Positions 39,825 through 49,130 of a stretch of DNA of 64,000 nucleotides are shown piece by piece (position 1 is the first letter of the stretch; every line of letters starts with the position of its first letter). The translations under genes were made by a program, and so were the position numbers. The DNA is from Rheinheimera sp. SA_1. Lineage in GTDB: Bacteria; Pseudomonadota; Gammaproteobacteria; Enterobacterales; Alteromonadaceae. The notes below the pieces were generated by a model. That model saw nothing but the letters and a program-made list of their open reading frames with translations. It made no database searches and was not told the origin of the DNA. The stretch lies in the NCBI RefSeq assembly GCF_001669775.1, contig NZ_LXWK01000002.1:1-64000 (forward strand), given 5' to 3'.

Positions 39825-41153
39825 TTAACCAGACTTTTCACTGTCGCTGTCCAGCTCGCCATCTTCTAAAGGCTCGGGATCTTTTATCGCCAGTACTTTA
39901 TCAATCCGTTTGCCGTCCATATCAATAATTTCCAGCGACCAGACACCCACTTTAACTTTGTCGGCGGTTTGCGGCATTTTGCCCAGCAGTAGCATGATCA
40001 GGCCGTTTAAGGTTTGGTAACGGTTGCTTTCTTCTTCAGGTAACTTGTTGATATGAAGCGCATCTTTCAAATCGATCACTGGCAATAAGCCATCAAGTAA
40101 TAACGAGCCATCTTCGCGGGTGATCACCATCATATCTTCGCCACTGTCCGGGGTGAATTCACCGGTTAAAGCTTCCATCAAATCCAGCAGCGTGACTAAA
40201 CCTTTTAAATCGCCATATTCATCAACTACAAACACCATCTGGCTTCCAGACGTGCGGAAATGTTCCAGTAATTCCATACCGGTTAAACTGTCCGGCACGA
40301 AGTTACACGGATGGGCTAAGGCAGTTAAATCGGTCAAATTACCGGTCACCGATTGCACCAATAATTGTTTGGTGGATACCACGCCAATCAGCTCGTCGGC
40401 ATTACCACGGCAAACCGGGAAACGGGAATGCGGCGACAAGGTTAACAGTTTCAGATTCTCTTCAATCGAATGTTCGACATCTAAAAATACGATGTCCGAG
40501 CGCGGCACCATTAACGATGAAATGCTGCGCTCGTCGAGGCGAAACACGTTTTTCACCATGGTATGTTCGTTGTGTTCGATGACGCCGGAGCTGGAGCCTT
40601 CCTGCAATAAAGCATGGATGTCTTCATGGGTTACGTTCGAGCTCTGGTTATGCGAAAAACCAAATACCCGCATTAAAGTGTGGGTCGAACCTGATAACAA
40701 CCAGACAAAAGGTTTGGTCAGCAGCGCCAGTAATAACATTGGTTTTGCCATCACGCAGGCGATTGATTCAGCGCTAATCTGCCCAATCCGTTTTGGTACT
40801 AGTTCACCGACCACAATGGAAACATAAGTCACCACAATAACCACTAGCACTGTAGCTAAAATTGAACTGAATGCGACGGACATACCAAAGCTTTGCAGCC
40901 AGATAGCAAAAGGCCCGGCTAAGATGGCTTCACCGAAAATACCGTTCAGAATACCGATGGAAGTGATACCAATCTGGACTGTTGATAAAAACTGGGTTGG
41001 ATCTTCAGCCAGTTTCAGCGCTATGGCTGCTGAGGATTTGCCATTGTGGGCGAGTGCGGTCAATCGTGATTTACGGGCGGTGACAATTGCAATTTCTGAC
41101 ATGGCAAAAATGCCGTTAAGCAGAATTAAACTTACGAGGATCAGGATTTCCAT
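39825..41153 (-). CDS. CNNM/CorC-HlyC type membrane protein
   Basis: 442 residues: a DUF21 (CNNM) membrane domain with four hydrophobic segments (about 1-190, including EIAIVTARKSRL and GELVPKRIG), a CBS-pair (about 215-335, with MVPRSDIVFLD and GVVSTKQLL) and a C-terminal CorC_HlyC domain (about 350-435). The family includes magnesium and divalent-cation exporters and proteins once called haemolysins. The ATG at 41153 begins the first span (MEILILVSLILLNG); longer starts add a charged leader. It lies alone and ends at a strong terminator. Confidence 0.9.
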   Translation of the reverse strand: MEILILVSLILLNGIFAMSEIAIVTARKSRLTALAHNGKSSAAIALKLAEDPTQFLSTVQIGITSIGILNGIFGEAILAGPFAIWLQSFGMSVAFSSILATVLVVIVVTYVSIVVGELVPKRIGQISAESIACVMAKPMLLLALLTKPFVWLLSGSTHTLMRVFGFSHNQSSNVTHEDIHALLQEGSSSGVIEHNEHTMVKNVFRLDERSISSLMVPRSDIVFLDVEHSIEENLKLLTLSPHSRFPVCRGNADELIGVVSTKQLLVQSVTGNLTDLTALAHPCNFVPDSLTGMELLEHFRTSGSQMVFVVDEYGDLKGLVTLLDLMEALTGEFTPDSGEDMMVITREDGSLLLDGLLPVIDLKDALHINKLPEEESNRYQTLNGLIMLLLGKMPQTADKVKVGVWSLEIIDMDGKRIDKVLAIKDPEPLEDGELDSDSEKSG

Positions 41154-41291
41154 ACAAACCATTTTGTAACTGCGAAGCGGCGAGTATATCAAAAAGTTTG
41201 CTGGATACCAGTGCTTAGCAGAGCTTTCCGCTGCCGACACAGTGATGATTTAGCGGCTTTATATGAATAAATTGTGCGAATTAGGCCGGTT

Positions 41292-41900
41292 TTAGCGCGA
41301 AAACGCCTGTGGCAGCACCACTTGTTCTGGCGTCACCACTAAATTTAGTGGTACATCCCAGGACTCGATCGGCACCTGTTCCACCTGCTGACATTGATGG
41401 GCTAAACCAACCAATAACGGCGCTGGTTGGCAAAACACCGCGTTGGCCAAAGTGCGGTCATAAAAACCACCGCCCATCCCCATCCGATTCCCCTGCTTGT
41501 CAAAAGCCACCAGCGGCAAGCCAATCATCTCTATTTCTGGTAAAGCTTTTAACTGAGTGGCATCGAGTACAGGCTCAAAGATGCCAAATTTGTTGCTGAT
41601 CATTGGGGTGTCGGAACGGTATTGCTGAAACACTAAATAACCGGGTTTGTGTGGGTGTAAAATGGGTAAATACACCGATTTACCTTGTTGCCAGAGCGAC
41701 TTAATCAGTGGCCCGGTATCCAGCTCACCATCGTTGGAAAGGTAAAGGGCGATATGTTGCAGCTTCGCCAATTGTGGCTGCGTGCTAAATTGCCGGACTA
41801 ACTCAATTGCCGCTATTTGTTGCTGCGTCGGGCTTAATGCCTGACGGCGTTGCCGAATAAGCTGGCGCAATTGATTACGTTTGGTGCTGATATCTGACAA
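41292..41900 (-). CDS. ygfA: 5-formyltetrahydrofolate cyclo-ligase
   Basis: 202 residues; converts 5-formyl-THF to 5,10-methenyl-THF with ATP. The signature GMGGGFYDRTLA, an N-terminal RQRRQAL and the central LYLSNDGELDT are typical. The start is TTG at 41900, supported by a GGAG site 7 nt upstream. It follows the 6S RNA gene on the same strand, as in E. coli, where ssrS and ygfA are co-transcribed. It supplies one-carbon metabolism together with the glycine cleavage genes nearby. Confidence 0.95.
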   Translation of the reverse strand: MSDISTKRNQLRQLIRQRRQALSPTQQQIAAIELVRQFSTQPQLAKLQHIALYLSNDGELDTGPLIKSLWQQGKSVYLPILHPHKPGYLVFQQYRSDTPMISNKFGIFEPVLDATQLKALPEIEMIGLPLVAFDKQGNRMGMGGGFYDRTLANAVFCQPAPLLVGLAHQCQQVEQVPIESWDVPLNLVVTPEQVVLPQAFSR

Positions 41901-42033
41901 CGGCGAGCTCCGGCAACGACGGCGGCAATCAATGTTGAATACTGGCCAGAACCAGCTTTTACAATGCAGTGACTAAGCCGTAACTGAAAATGAAGATAAA
42001 ACGAGGATAAAGCAAAATGGTAGAGCAGGTAAG

Positions 42034-42218
42034 TGTTCTCGAGGTTGCCGTGTCAAACGTTAGCCTCGAACCATAGGTTCAAGGCGGAAGTCAGATCAGC
42101 ACCGCAGGCTTCCCGATACGAGCCGGGCTTGCACAATAGTGCTGGAAAAGAATTCCTATGTATAAACAATTATCGGCTCGGGGACATCGGCTTGATCACA
42201 AACAACCCAGAGAACGGG
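42034..42218 (-). ncRNA. ssrS: 6S RNA
   Basis: The roughly 185-nt segment between zapA and ygfA folds like 6S RNA. A closing stem pairs GTTCTCTGGG...TTTGTG at the 5' end with CACGGCAACCTCGAGAAC at the 3' end. A central bulge region follows (GAGCCGATAAT opposite CCCGGCTCGTATCGGG), and the 3' half holds the typical CCTTGAACC...GGTTCGAGG hairpin. Position and strand (zapA-ssrS-ygfA) match E. coli exactly. 6S RNA binds sigma-70 RNA polymerase in stationary phase. The ends are accurate to about 5-10 nt. Confidence 0.92.
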
Positions 42219-42252
42219 GTAAGTATATCACCGGAATAACCTGCGGGAACCC

Positions 42253-42516
42253 TTATTCTGCGTTCTTTTTCAGTTCCAGGATCTCATTGCACAAATTTAA
42301 CGCAATCATCAGTAACACGTCTTCGGCGCCATGCACACCTGGTTGATAACGGGTTTTTCCAACTCGTTCTTCCAGTTCCAGCATGGCATTTTGCAGCTTT
42401 TCTTCCTGACCGGCCGGGCAGGCAATTTTCATATGGCGGCCTAATACCGAAACCGTCAGTTGTTTTTGTTTTGGTTTGGTTGGTTGCTGTTCTGGGTTTT
42501 GCTTTTTCGGGTACAT
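42253..42516 (-). CDS. zapA: Cell division protein ZapA
   Basis: 87-residue ZapA, which bundles FtsZ filaments at midcell. A Lys/Gln-rich N-terminal leader (about 20 residues) precedes the domain VSVLGRHMKIACPAGQEEKLQNAM and a coiled-coil helix ending EILELKKN. The ATG at 42516 has AAGG in good position; the upstream TTG adds four residues only. First gene of zapA-ssrS-ygfA, divergent from ygfB. Confidence 0.93.
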   Translation of the reverse strand: MYPKKQNPEQQPTKPKQKQLTVSVLGRHMKIACPAGQEEKLQNAMLELEERVGKTRYQPGVHGAEDVLLMIALNLCNEILELKKNAE

Positions 42517-42637
42517 AATGGCCTTCAATCTTAAAACGAATAGGGTTCAGGTTTTGCTCAGACAGCTGCGGTTGACTTGGCGCTGCCGGGCTCTGGTGAT
42601 AGCATAGTGAGCATCTTTATTGTCATGGCAACCTTCA

Positions 42638-43216
42638 ATGAATTCTCAACTGCTTAATTACGATCACTGGACCAGTCAACTTGATCAAAATTCGGTGATG
42701 GCGTCAGCTGCCGAGTTACATGGTTTGATTGCTGGCATGCTCAGCGCCGGTGTTCCGGCGGATTCGGCGACGATTTTACCAGTATTGTACGACTTCTTAA
42801 ACGATGGACAGGCGCTCAATGCACAATTAAAAGTGTCCATTGAACAATTAATCACCGAAACTGCCAAGCAACTCGCTGATGAAGACTACAGTTTGCAACT
42901 ATTAGTTCCGACCGACGACGATGCGATGCCAGAACGCCTCGAAGCATTAGTGGAATGGGCGCAAGCATTTCTGGTTGGTTTTGCCATTCAGCAAACCGAT
43001 TTATCTCTGGTGTCAGTTGATGTGCGGGATGCGATTGAACAGTTATCCGAAGTAACCCGTATTGATATTTATACTGAAGACGATGTCAGTGAAGCAGAAA
43101 ATGAAGAATCTTATTATCTGGTGTTGGAACATGTACGTTTGATGGTGCTGACTTGTTTTAACGAAGTCGGACAGAAATTTACCATCAGCGAAGTCGCTTC
43201 AAAAACCTTGCATTAA
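42638..43216 (+). CDS. ygfB: YgfB (UPF0149) family protein
   Basis: 192 residues, all-helical, with AAELHGLIAGMLSAG near the N-terminus, and QAFLVGFAIQ and SYYLVLEHVRLMVLTC towards the C-terminus, as in the UPF0149 family. Position before pepP matches E. coli ygfB-pepP-ubiH-ubiI. The protein is acidic. The ATG at 42638 (MNSQLLNYD) is preferred to the TTG at 42620. Function is not established from sequence. Confidence 0.93.
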   Translation: MNSQLLNYDHWTSQLDQNSVMASAAELHGLIAGMLSAGVPADSATILPVLYDFLNDGQALNAQLKVSIEQLITETAKQLADEDYSLQLLVPTDDDAMPERLEALVEWAQAFLVGFAIQQTDLSLVSVDVRDAIEQLSEVTRIDIYTEDDVSEAENEESYYLVLEHVRLMVLTCFNEVGQKFTISEVASKTLH

Positions 43217-43262
43217 GCTGCGATTGTTTGCAAAAGCAGCCATTTTAAGTTCGGAGTTGATG

Positions 43263-44567
43263 ATGTCCGTTGCCCATTTTGCTTCACGCCGCGCCCGTCT
43301 GGCGGCCAGTTTGCCGTTAAATTCAGTGCTGTTAGTGCCGGCGGCTACCGAAATTACCCGTAGCCGTGATACCGAGTTTGCTTTTCGGCAGGACAGCGAT
43401 TTTACCTATTTAACCGGTTTTCCGGAGCCAGATGCACTGTTGATTATCCAAAAAGCTGCGTCCGGCGACATCACCGAATTGTTGTTATGCCGGGTAAAAG
43501 ATCAAATGGCCGAAATCTGGCAAGGTCGCCGTTTTGGCCCTGAGCAGGCCGCAACACAATTTGGGCTGCCAGCTATTGCCAATACCATGCTGGACACTGA
43601 GCTATTAAATGCATTGAACCAGAAAACCACGCTGATGTATGCGCCAGGCACTTATGCCGAATTTGATGCACTGGTCAGCAGCAGCCTGTCGACGCTGCGC
43701 AAATACCCCAAACGCGGTTATGCCGCGCCGACGCAAATCCTTGATTTACGGCCAGTGATTGCCGAACTGCGATTATTTAAAGATGAAGCCGAGGTCGCGG
43801 TGATGCGCCAGGCCGGTGTGATTAGCGCTGAAGCTCACGTTAAAGCGATGCAGGTTTGCCAGCCAGGGATGTGGGAATATCAGTTAGAGGCAACCATTCG
43901 CCATCATTTTGGTATGCAAGGCGCCCGCGAATGTGGTTATAACACTATTGTCGGCGGCGGCGAAAACGGCTGTATTTTGCATTACACCGACAATAATGCG
44001 CAGCTTAAAGATGGTGATTTAGTGCTGATTGATGCCGGCTGTGAACTACAAGGTTACAGCGCCGATATTACCCGTACCTTCCCGGTGAACGGTAAATTCA
44101 GCGCTGAGCAGGCGGCGATTTATCAGGTTGTGTTAAATGCACAATATGCAGCCTGCGCCGCAGTGAAGCCGGGTAATAGCAGCAAAGATACTTTAGCTGC
44201 AGCCATTTTTGCGCTAACCAAAGGCTTGTTAGAACTTGGCATTTTACAGGGCGAACAAGAGTCGCTCGTCGCGGAGCTGGCCTGCAAAAAGTACTTTATT
44301 CATGGCCTTGGCCATTGGTTGGGGCTGGATGTACATGATGTTGGTGCTTATAAAGTCAATGATATCGAACGGCCATTTGAACCCGGCATGGTACTGACGA
44401 TTGAGCCTGGTTTGTATATCCCAACCGGCTCTGATTGCGACCCCAAATGGTGGGGGCTGGCGGTGCGGATTGAAGATGACTTGTTGGTAACGAGCGAAGG
44501 ACATTTGAATTTGACCGATACTGTGCCCAAAGAAATCAGCGCTATTGAACAGTTGATGCTCAGGTGA
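43263..44567 (+). CDS. pepP: Xaa-Pro aminopeptidase
   Basis: 434 residues, proline aminopeptidase P (M24B). The N-terminal domain begins with FASRRARLAASLP, and the pita-bread domain has metal ligands in LIDAGCELQGYSADITRTFP (two Asp), HGLGHWLGLDVHD (His), TIEPGLYIP (Glu) and VRIEDD (Glu). It releases N-terminal residues linked to proline. The second of two adjacent ATGs (43263) is at the best distance from GGAG. It overlaps ubiH by 4 bases (GTGA). Confidence 0.96.
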   Translation: MSVAHFASRRARLAASLPLNSVLLVPAATEITRSRDTEFAFRQDSDFTYLTGFPEPDALLIIQKAASGDITELLLCRVKDQMAEIWQGRRFGPEQAATQFGLPAIANTMLDTELLNALNQKTTLMYAPGTYAEFDALVSSSLSTLRKYPKRGYAAPTQILDLRPVIAELRLFKDEAEVAVMRQAGVISAEAHVKAMQVCQPGMWEYQLEATIRHHFGMQGARECGYNTIVGGGENGCILHYTDNNAQLKDGDLVLIDAGCELQGYSADITRTFPVNGKFSAEQAAIYQVVLNAQYAACAAVKPGNSSKDTLAAAIFALTKGLLELGILQGEQESLVAELACKKYFIHGLGHWLGLDVHDVGAYKVNDIERPFEPGMVLTIEPGLYIPTGSDCDPKWWGLAVRIEDDLLVTSEGHLNLTDTVPKEISAIEQLMLR

Positions 44568-45877
44568 AAAACTTTGATCTGGTGATTGCCGGTGGTGGCA
44601 TGACCGGCGCTATGTTGGCGCAGGTGTTGTTATCGCAGCATCCGTCGTTACAGCTGGCTATTGTTGAACAAACTGCTGAAACCGTTAGTTCAGCTGCCAC
44701 TGCAATGAGTTCAGGCTCTGCCGTGTTGGCCAGCGCTCCAATCAACAGTTTCGACAGTCGCAGCATTGCGCTTGCTGCCGGCAGTGTGGAATTGCTGCAG
44801 CACTGGGGTTTGTGGTCGGAAATTTCGGCCAATGCCTGCGCCATAAAACAAATTCAGGTGTCCGATCGCGGCCATTTTGGTAAAACCTATTTAAACGCGG
44901 CCGAATTTAACCGGCAAAGCCTGGGTCAGGTGCTGGAAATTGAATGGCTGGGTGCGTTGTTATACCCCAAATTAGCCAAATTCAGCGCCCAAGGTCGCTT
45001 GCACTGGTTCAGACCGGATCGCATCCAGAGCCTGCAAACCACCCCCGAGCAGCAAATTTTGCAGCTACAAAGTGGCGTCGAAATTACTGCCAAACTGCTG
45101 ATTATCTGTGAAGGTGGTGATTCACCAACCCGGCAACTGGCCGGCATGGCGTTGACCCAGCAGCCTTATAGCCAAGCGGCACTTATTAGCAATGTCGGGC
45201 TGGCTGAGACGCATCAACACATTGCTTTTGAGCGTTTTACTGCAGATGGCCCAATTGCCTTATTGCCGTTAACTAAGCAGCGTTATTCGCTGGTCTGGAC
45301 CTTACCGCCACAGCAAGCACAGCAAATACTACAACTGCCAGACGAGCAATTTTTACAGCAATTACAACAAGCTTTTGGCTATAGAGCCGGCGTGTTTCAA
45401 AAAGTTGGCCAGCGGCAGCTCTATCCGTTAACGCTCAAATACAGTGCTGAACCATCCAAACACCGGGTATTGCTTTGTGGCAATAGCCTGCATAATTTGC
45501 ATCCAATCGCCGGCCAGGGATTTAATTTGGCGCTACGCGATATCGCCGCCATTACTGGCCTCATCTCGACACAATTAACTTCGGAAAAACCCGCCGATGT
45601 TGGCTGTTATGCCGTGACCCGAGCCTATCAGCAGTTGCGCCAACCCGATATCAGCCAGGTCATTCAGTTTACCGACGCGCTGGTGCGACTTTTTTCCAAC
45701 AACAGTCGTTTAATGGCCCTGGGTCGCAGCCTTGGTTTAACGGCGTTGATGAGTTGCCCTGAGCTTAAAACCAAGTTTGCCAATCAAAGCATGGGGTTAA
45801 GCCCAATCTTGCGGCAACAGCAACAGCTAGAGTCATTGCTACCGTCAGGCAATCCAGCATCAACCAATCCCCCATAA
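44564..45877 (+). CDS. ubiH: Ubiquinone biosynthesis FAD hydroxylase UbiH
   Basis: 437 residues; flavin monooxygenase of the UbiH/UbiF/UbiI family that hydroxylates the ring of 2-polyprenyl-6-methoxyphenol in ubiquinone synthesis. It has the FAD motif VIAGGGMTGAMLA, a DSRSIALAAGS block and the second FAD motif LLCGNSLHNLHPIAGQGFNLALRD. A GTG start overlaps the pepP stop. The standard DG motif reads CEGGDSPTR here, and LLCGNSLH replaces the usual LIGNAAH. It is ordered pepP-ubiH-ubiI as in E. coli, so the assignment is by position and family. Confidence 0.9.
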   Translation: MKNFDLVIAGGGMTGAMLAQVLLSQHPSLQLAIVEQTAETVSSAATAMSSGSAVLASAPINSFDSRSIALAAGSVELLQHWGLWSEISANACAIKQIQVSDRGHFGKTYLNAAEFNRQSLGQVLEIEWLGALLYPKLAKFSAQGRLHWFRPDRIQSLQTTPEQQILQLQSGVEITAKLLIICEGGDSPTRQLAGMALTQQPYSQAALISNVGLAETHQHIAFERFTADGPIALLPLTKQRYSLVWTLPPQQAQQILQLPDEQFLQQLQQAFGYRAGVFQKVGQRQLYPLTLKYSAEPSKHRVLLCGNSLHNLHPIAGQGFNLALRDIAAITGLISTQLTSEKPADVGCYAVTRAYQQLRQPDISQVIQFTDALVRLFSNNSRLMALGRSLGLTALMSCPELKTKFANQSMGLSPILRQQQQLESLLPSGNPASTNPP

Positions 45878-45901
45878 AAACAAAAGGCGGTGCCATAAAG
45901 C

Positions 45902-47125
45902 ATGCAAACTTCAGATGTAGTCATTGTAGGCGGTGGCAGTGCCGGCCTGACCTTAGCTCTGTTGCTGGCAACCGGCGAGCATAGTAAACACCTGTCCATT
46001 CAGCTATTAGATCAAGGCCCGGCACCATTACCACAACCGGCCACTTTTCAGCGGGTGAGTGCACTTAATCTGGCGTCAAAACGGCTATTAGAACAGCTGG
46101 CGGTATGGCCACAACTGACCGCCAACCCGGCCTATCAGCGGATGGAAGTGTGGGAAGCCGACAGTTTCGCCCGGATTTCGTTTGATGCGGCATCTTTAGG
46201 CCACCCCGCGCTTGGTTTTATTGTCGATAACGAACAATTACGCCAGCAGCTGTATGCGAGGGTGCAACAACTACCGCAGATCAGCTGCCGGTTTGGCGTG
46301 ACCATTAAAGAAATCAGCGCTGGCGATGAGCAAAACCTGTTGCAGCTGGCCGATGGGCAAATATTGCTGGCTAAATTGCTGGTTGGTGCTGATGGCGCTA
46401 ATTCCTTTGTACGCCAGCAGCTGCAATTGCCAATCGCGTTTTGGGATTACGAGCAGCATGCGCTGGTGGCGACGATCAGAACGGCTGAGCCCCATCAGCA
46501 AACGGCGCGGCAAGTATTTTTACCGGCCGGTCCTTTGGCCTTGTTGCCGCTTGCTGATCCACATCTGTGTTCGATTGTCTGGAGCACCAGCCCACAGCAT
46601 GCGGCAAGCTTGCATGCAGCAAGTTCAGCAAGCTTTTCGCAGCAGCTGACCAGTGCCTGCAACGCCGTACTGGGTATGGCCGAACTGGTCGGTGAATCGT
46701 CAGTCTATCCATTGACCATGCGCTACGCGAAACAATGGTTTCGGCAACAAGCAGTGCTGGTCGCCGATGCCGCGCATACCATTCACCCATTGGCCGGGCA
46801 GGGCATGAACCTGGGGTTGATGGACGTTGCTGCATTAGCAGAACTAATCAATCAGCAGTTAGCGCGGAATTTACCGCTGGTAGAACAACGATTGTTACGC
46901 CAATACGAACGCTGGCGAAAAAGTGAGGCACAACAAATGATTGCAGCGATGGAGCTGTTTAAACGCGGTTTTGGTAGCCAGTTGAAACTACCGAAGCTGG
47001 TCAGAGCTGTTGGGATGAAACTGACTGATCAGCTGCCGTTGTTGAAGGAAAAGATCATGGCGGCCGCCCTTGGCAACAGTGGCGACTTGCCGCAGCTGGC
47101 AAGGCCTGAAGTCATTAAACTTTAA
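45902..47125 (+). CDS. ubiI: Ubiquinone biosynthesis FAD hydroxylase UbiI
   Basis: 407 residues; hydroxylates the C5 ring position in ubiquinone synthesis. FAD motif VVIVGGGSAGLTLALLLA at the N-terminus, VGADGANSFVR (DG motif) mid-protein and VLVADAAHTIHPLAGQGMNLGLMD (GD motif). A typical UbiI/VisC family member, 24 nt after ubiH in the same operon. Next downstream is the gcv operon, as in E. coli. Confidence 0.93.
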   Translation: MQTSDVVIVGGGSAGLTLALLLATGEHSKHLSIQLLDQGPAPLPQPATFQRVSALNLASKRLLEQLAVWPQLTANPAYQRMEVWEADSFARISFDAASLGHPALGFIVDNEQLRQQLYARVQQLPQISCRFGVTIKEISAGDEQNLLQLADGQILLAKLLVGADGANSFVRQQLQLPIAFWDYEQHALVATIRTAEPHQQTARQVFLPAGPLALLPLADPHLCSIVWSTSPQHAASLHAASSASFSQQLTSACNAVLGMAELVGESSVYPLTMRYAKQWFRQQAVLVADAAHTIHPLAGQGMNLGLMDVAALAELINQQLARNLPLVEQRLLRQYERWRKSEAQQMIAAMELFKRGFGSQLKLPKLVRAVGMKLTDQLPLLKEKIMAAALGNSGDLPQLARPEVIKL

Positions 47126-47226
47126 TAGGATTTTAATAATATAAGGTATACAACCGGAAGGATGTAGGTGGTTTCGCATTATTAAATCTAATGAAAATGG
47201 GGCTGTTTGCTGTTTAGTCCATCGGC

Positions 47227-47232
47227 TATAAT
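47227..47232 (+). promoter_or_regulatory. Likely gcv promoter -10 box
   Basis: A perfect TATAAT, in a TTTGCTG...GGCTATAATCC context, lies 174 nt before the gcvT ATG. A CTAAT motif, the core recognised by GcvA, occurs about 40 nt upstream (AAATCTAATGAAA). The long leader (47233-47405) does not show glycine-riboswitch features. Confidence 0.5.
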
Positions 47233-47405
47233 CCGCGCCATCTTTTAGCGATACCCGTAATGATGCTGTGGAATTCAGCAAAATTGCCGGGCAGAAGCCG
47301 CAGTGATCCATAGCTGTGGCATGCTGTCAGACAAGCTGGAACTACAGTAACTTTACTACCCTATGACAATAGCTGGTGCCCACATCAGCGCAGAGGATGG
47401 TACAG

Positions 47406-48485
47406 ATGGCTCAACAAACTGTGTTAATTGGCAAACATCTCGAAGCTGGCGCTAAAGTCGTCGATTTCCATGGCTGGGATATGCCACTGCATTACGGCTC
47501 TCAAATTGAAGAACACCACGCGGTCCGCACCGATGCTGGCATGTTCGACGTTTCTCATATGACCATTGTTGACCTGACAGGCTCCCGCACCCGCGAATTC
47601 CTGCGTTATTTAGTCGCCAACGACGTTGCCAAATTAACTACCCCTGGTAAAGCGCTGTACACCGGCATGCTGAACGAAGCCGGCGGCGTGATTGACGATT
47701 TAATCGTTTATTTCATGACTGAAAACTTTTTCCGCTTAGTAGTGAATTCTGCCACCCGCGAAAAAGACCTGGCCTGGATCAACGCCCAGGCCAAAGCCTT
47801 TGATGTCACTGTCACCGAGCGTCCTGAATTTGCGATGATCGCAGTGCAGGGCCCGAACGCCAAAGCCAAAGTGGCGACCTTATTATCCGATGAGCAAAAA
47901 GCTGCAGTTGCTGGCATGAAGCCGTTCTTTGGCGTACAAGCCGGTAATTTGTTTATCGCCACTACCGGTTACACTGGTGAAGATGGTTACGAAATTTCTC
48001 TGCCAAACGGCGCTGCCGCTGATTTCTGGCAACAACTGCTGGATGCTGGGGTAAAACCTGCCGGTTTAGGCGCCCGCGACACTTTACGTTTAGAAGCAGG
48101 CATGAACCTGTACGGCCAGGATATGGACGAAACGGTATCACCACTGGCCGCCAATATGGGCTGGACCATCGCGTGGGAACCAAGCGACCGTAACTTTATT
48201 GGCCGTAGCGCGCTGGAAGCACAACGTGCTGCCGGTACCTTTAAGCTGGTTGGCCTGGTGATGGAGCAAAAAGGTGTGCTGCGTCATGGTCAAAAAGTGC
48301 TTGTTGCAGGCGGCGAAGGCGAAATCACCTCAGGTACTTTCTCGCCAACTCTGGGTTACAGTATTGCGATGGCCCGCGTACCAGCTACGGTTGGCGACAC
48401 GGCAGAAGTGGATATCCGTGGTAAATTAGTGCCGGTTCAGGTTGTGAAACCGTCATTTGTACGTATGGGCAAAAAAGTCATCTAA
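47406..48485 (+). CDS. gcvT: Aminomethyltransferase (T-protein)
   Basis: 359-residue T-protein. It transfers the methylene unit from aminomethyl-lipoyl-GcvH to tetrahydrofolate and releases ammonia. Family blocks: [31 protein letters not shown], the folate-binding Asp in [39 protein letters not shown] and a final PSFVRMGK. The ATG at 47406 is chosen from GAGGA in good position. First gene of gcvTHP, under predicted GcvA control. Confidence 0.96.
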   Translation: MAQQTVLIGKHLEAGAKVVDFHGWDMPLHYGSQIEEHHAVRTDAGMFDVSHMTIVDLTGSRTREFLRYLVANDVAKLTTPGKALYTGMLNEAGGVIDDLIVYFMTENFFRLVVNSATREKDLAWINAQAKAFDVTVTERPEFAMIAVQGPNAKAKVATLLSDEQKAAVAGMKPFFGVQAGNLFIATTGYTGEDGYEISLPNGAAADFWQQLLDAGVKPAGLGARDTLRLEAGMNLYGQDMDETVSPLAANMGWTIAWEPSDRNFIGRSALEAQRAAGTFKLVGLVMEQKGVLRHGQKVLVAGGEGEITSGTFSPTLGYSIAMARVPATVGDTAEVDIRGKLVPVQVVKPSFVRMGKKVI

Positions 48486-48584
48486 ACTAGCTGTGCGCTG
48501 GTCGGCTTCCGGGCCTGCCAGCGAAAAAACAACAAACAAATACTCATTAATAAATACTGAGAATAAAAGGTCTGAGGAACTAAC

Positions 48585-48971
48585 ATGAGCACTATCCCAC
48601 AAGAATTAAAATACGCATCATCACACGAATGGGTTCGTAGCGAAGGCAACGGCGTTTACACCGTTGGCATCACTGAACACGCGCAAGACCTGTTAGGCGA
48701 TATGGTGTTTGTTGAATTGCCAGATGTGGGTGACACTGTTGCTCAGGGCGACGATGTTGCTGTTGCTGAATCAGTGAAAGCGGCTTCTGATATTTACGCG
48801 CCAATTTCTGGCGAAATCGTAGCCGTGAACGACGCGCTGAACGACTCACCAGAAACAGTGAACAGCGCACCATTTGCTGATGGCTGGATGTTCCAGATCA
48901 AAGCATCTGACGAAGCCGAGCTGGCTGGTTTATTAGATGCTGCCGGTTACGCAGCTTCTATCGCAGAATAA
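48585..48971 (+). CDS. gcvH: Glycine cleavage H-protein
   Basis: 128-residue lipoyl carrier that shuttles the aminomethyl group between GcvP and GcvT. The lipoylated lysine is Lys-65 in [38 protein letters not shown] opens the lipoyl domain. AGGA precedes the ATG. It is followed by a strong hairpin with T-run, which may lower gcvP expression relative to gcvTH. Confidence 0.97.
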   Translation: MSTIPQELKYASSHEWVRSEGNGVYTVGITEHAQDLLGDMVFVELPDVGDTVAQGDDVAVAESVKAASDIYAPISGEIVAVNDALNDSPETVNSAPFADGWMFQIKASDEAELAGLLDAAGYAASIAE

Positions 48972-48990
48972 GTTCGAAAAATAGAATAAA

Positions 48991-49015
48991 CCCCGCTAAC
49001 CAGCGGGGTTTTGTT
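48991..49015 (+). terminator. Hairpin terminator between gcvH and gcvP
   Basis: CCCCGC and GCGGGG arms around TAACCA, then TTTTGTTT. Located 20 nt past the gcvH stop. As gcvP follows on the same strand 123 nt later, this is either a partial terminator or gcvP has its own promoter. Confidence 0.85.
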
Positions 49016-49130
49016 TATCCCATCGTGGATAAATCCAGTGTTAAATTGGTGAAAGACAAGGCTGAATGCCAGTTGACTGCGTATCAAAGCCAACTTTCAC
49101 CCCCGTTAAGCTTTTTAGGAAATTCCAGGC

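Noticed and set aside
42033-42239. Plus-strand frames across the ygfA-zapA gap
   Set aside because: The segment is the 6S RNA gene on the minus strand; no ribosome site supports a protein.
47233-47405. Glycine riboswitch upstream of gcvT
   Set aside because: The conserved glycine aptamer elements are not visible; a GcvA gene in the window offers a protein-based control.
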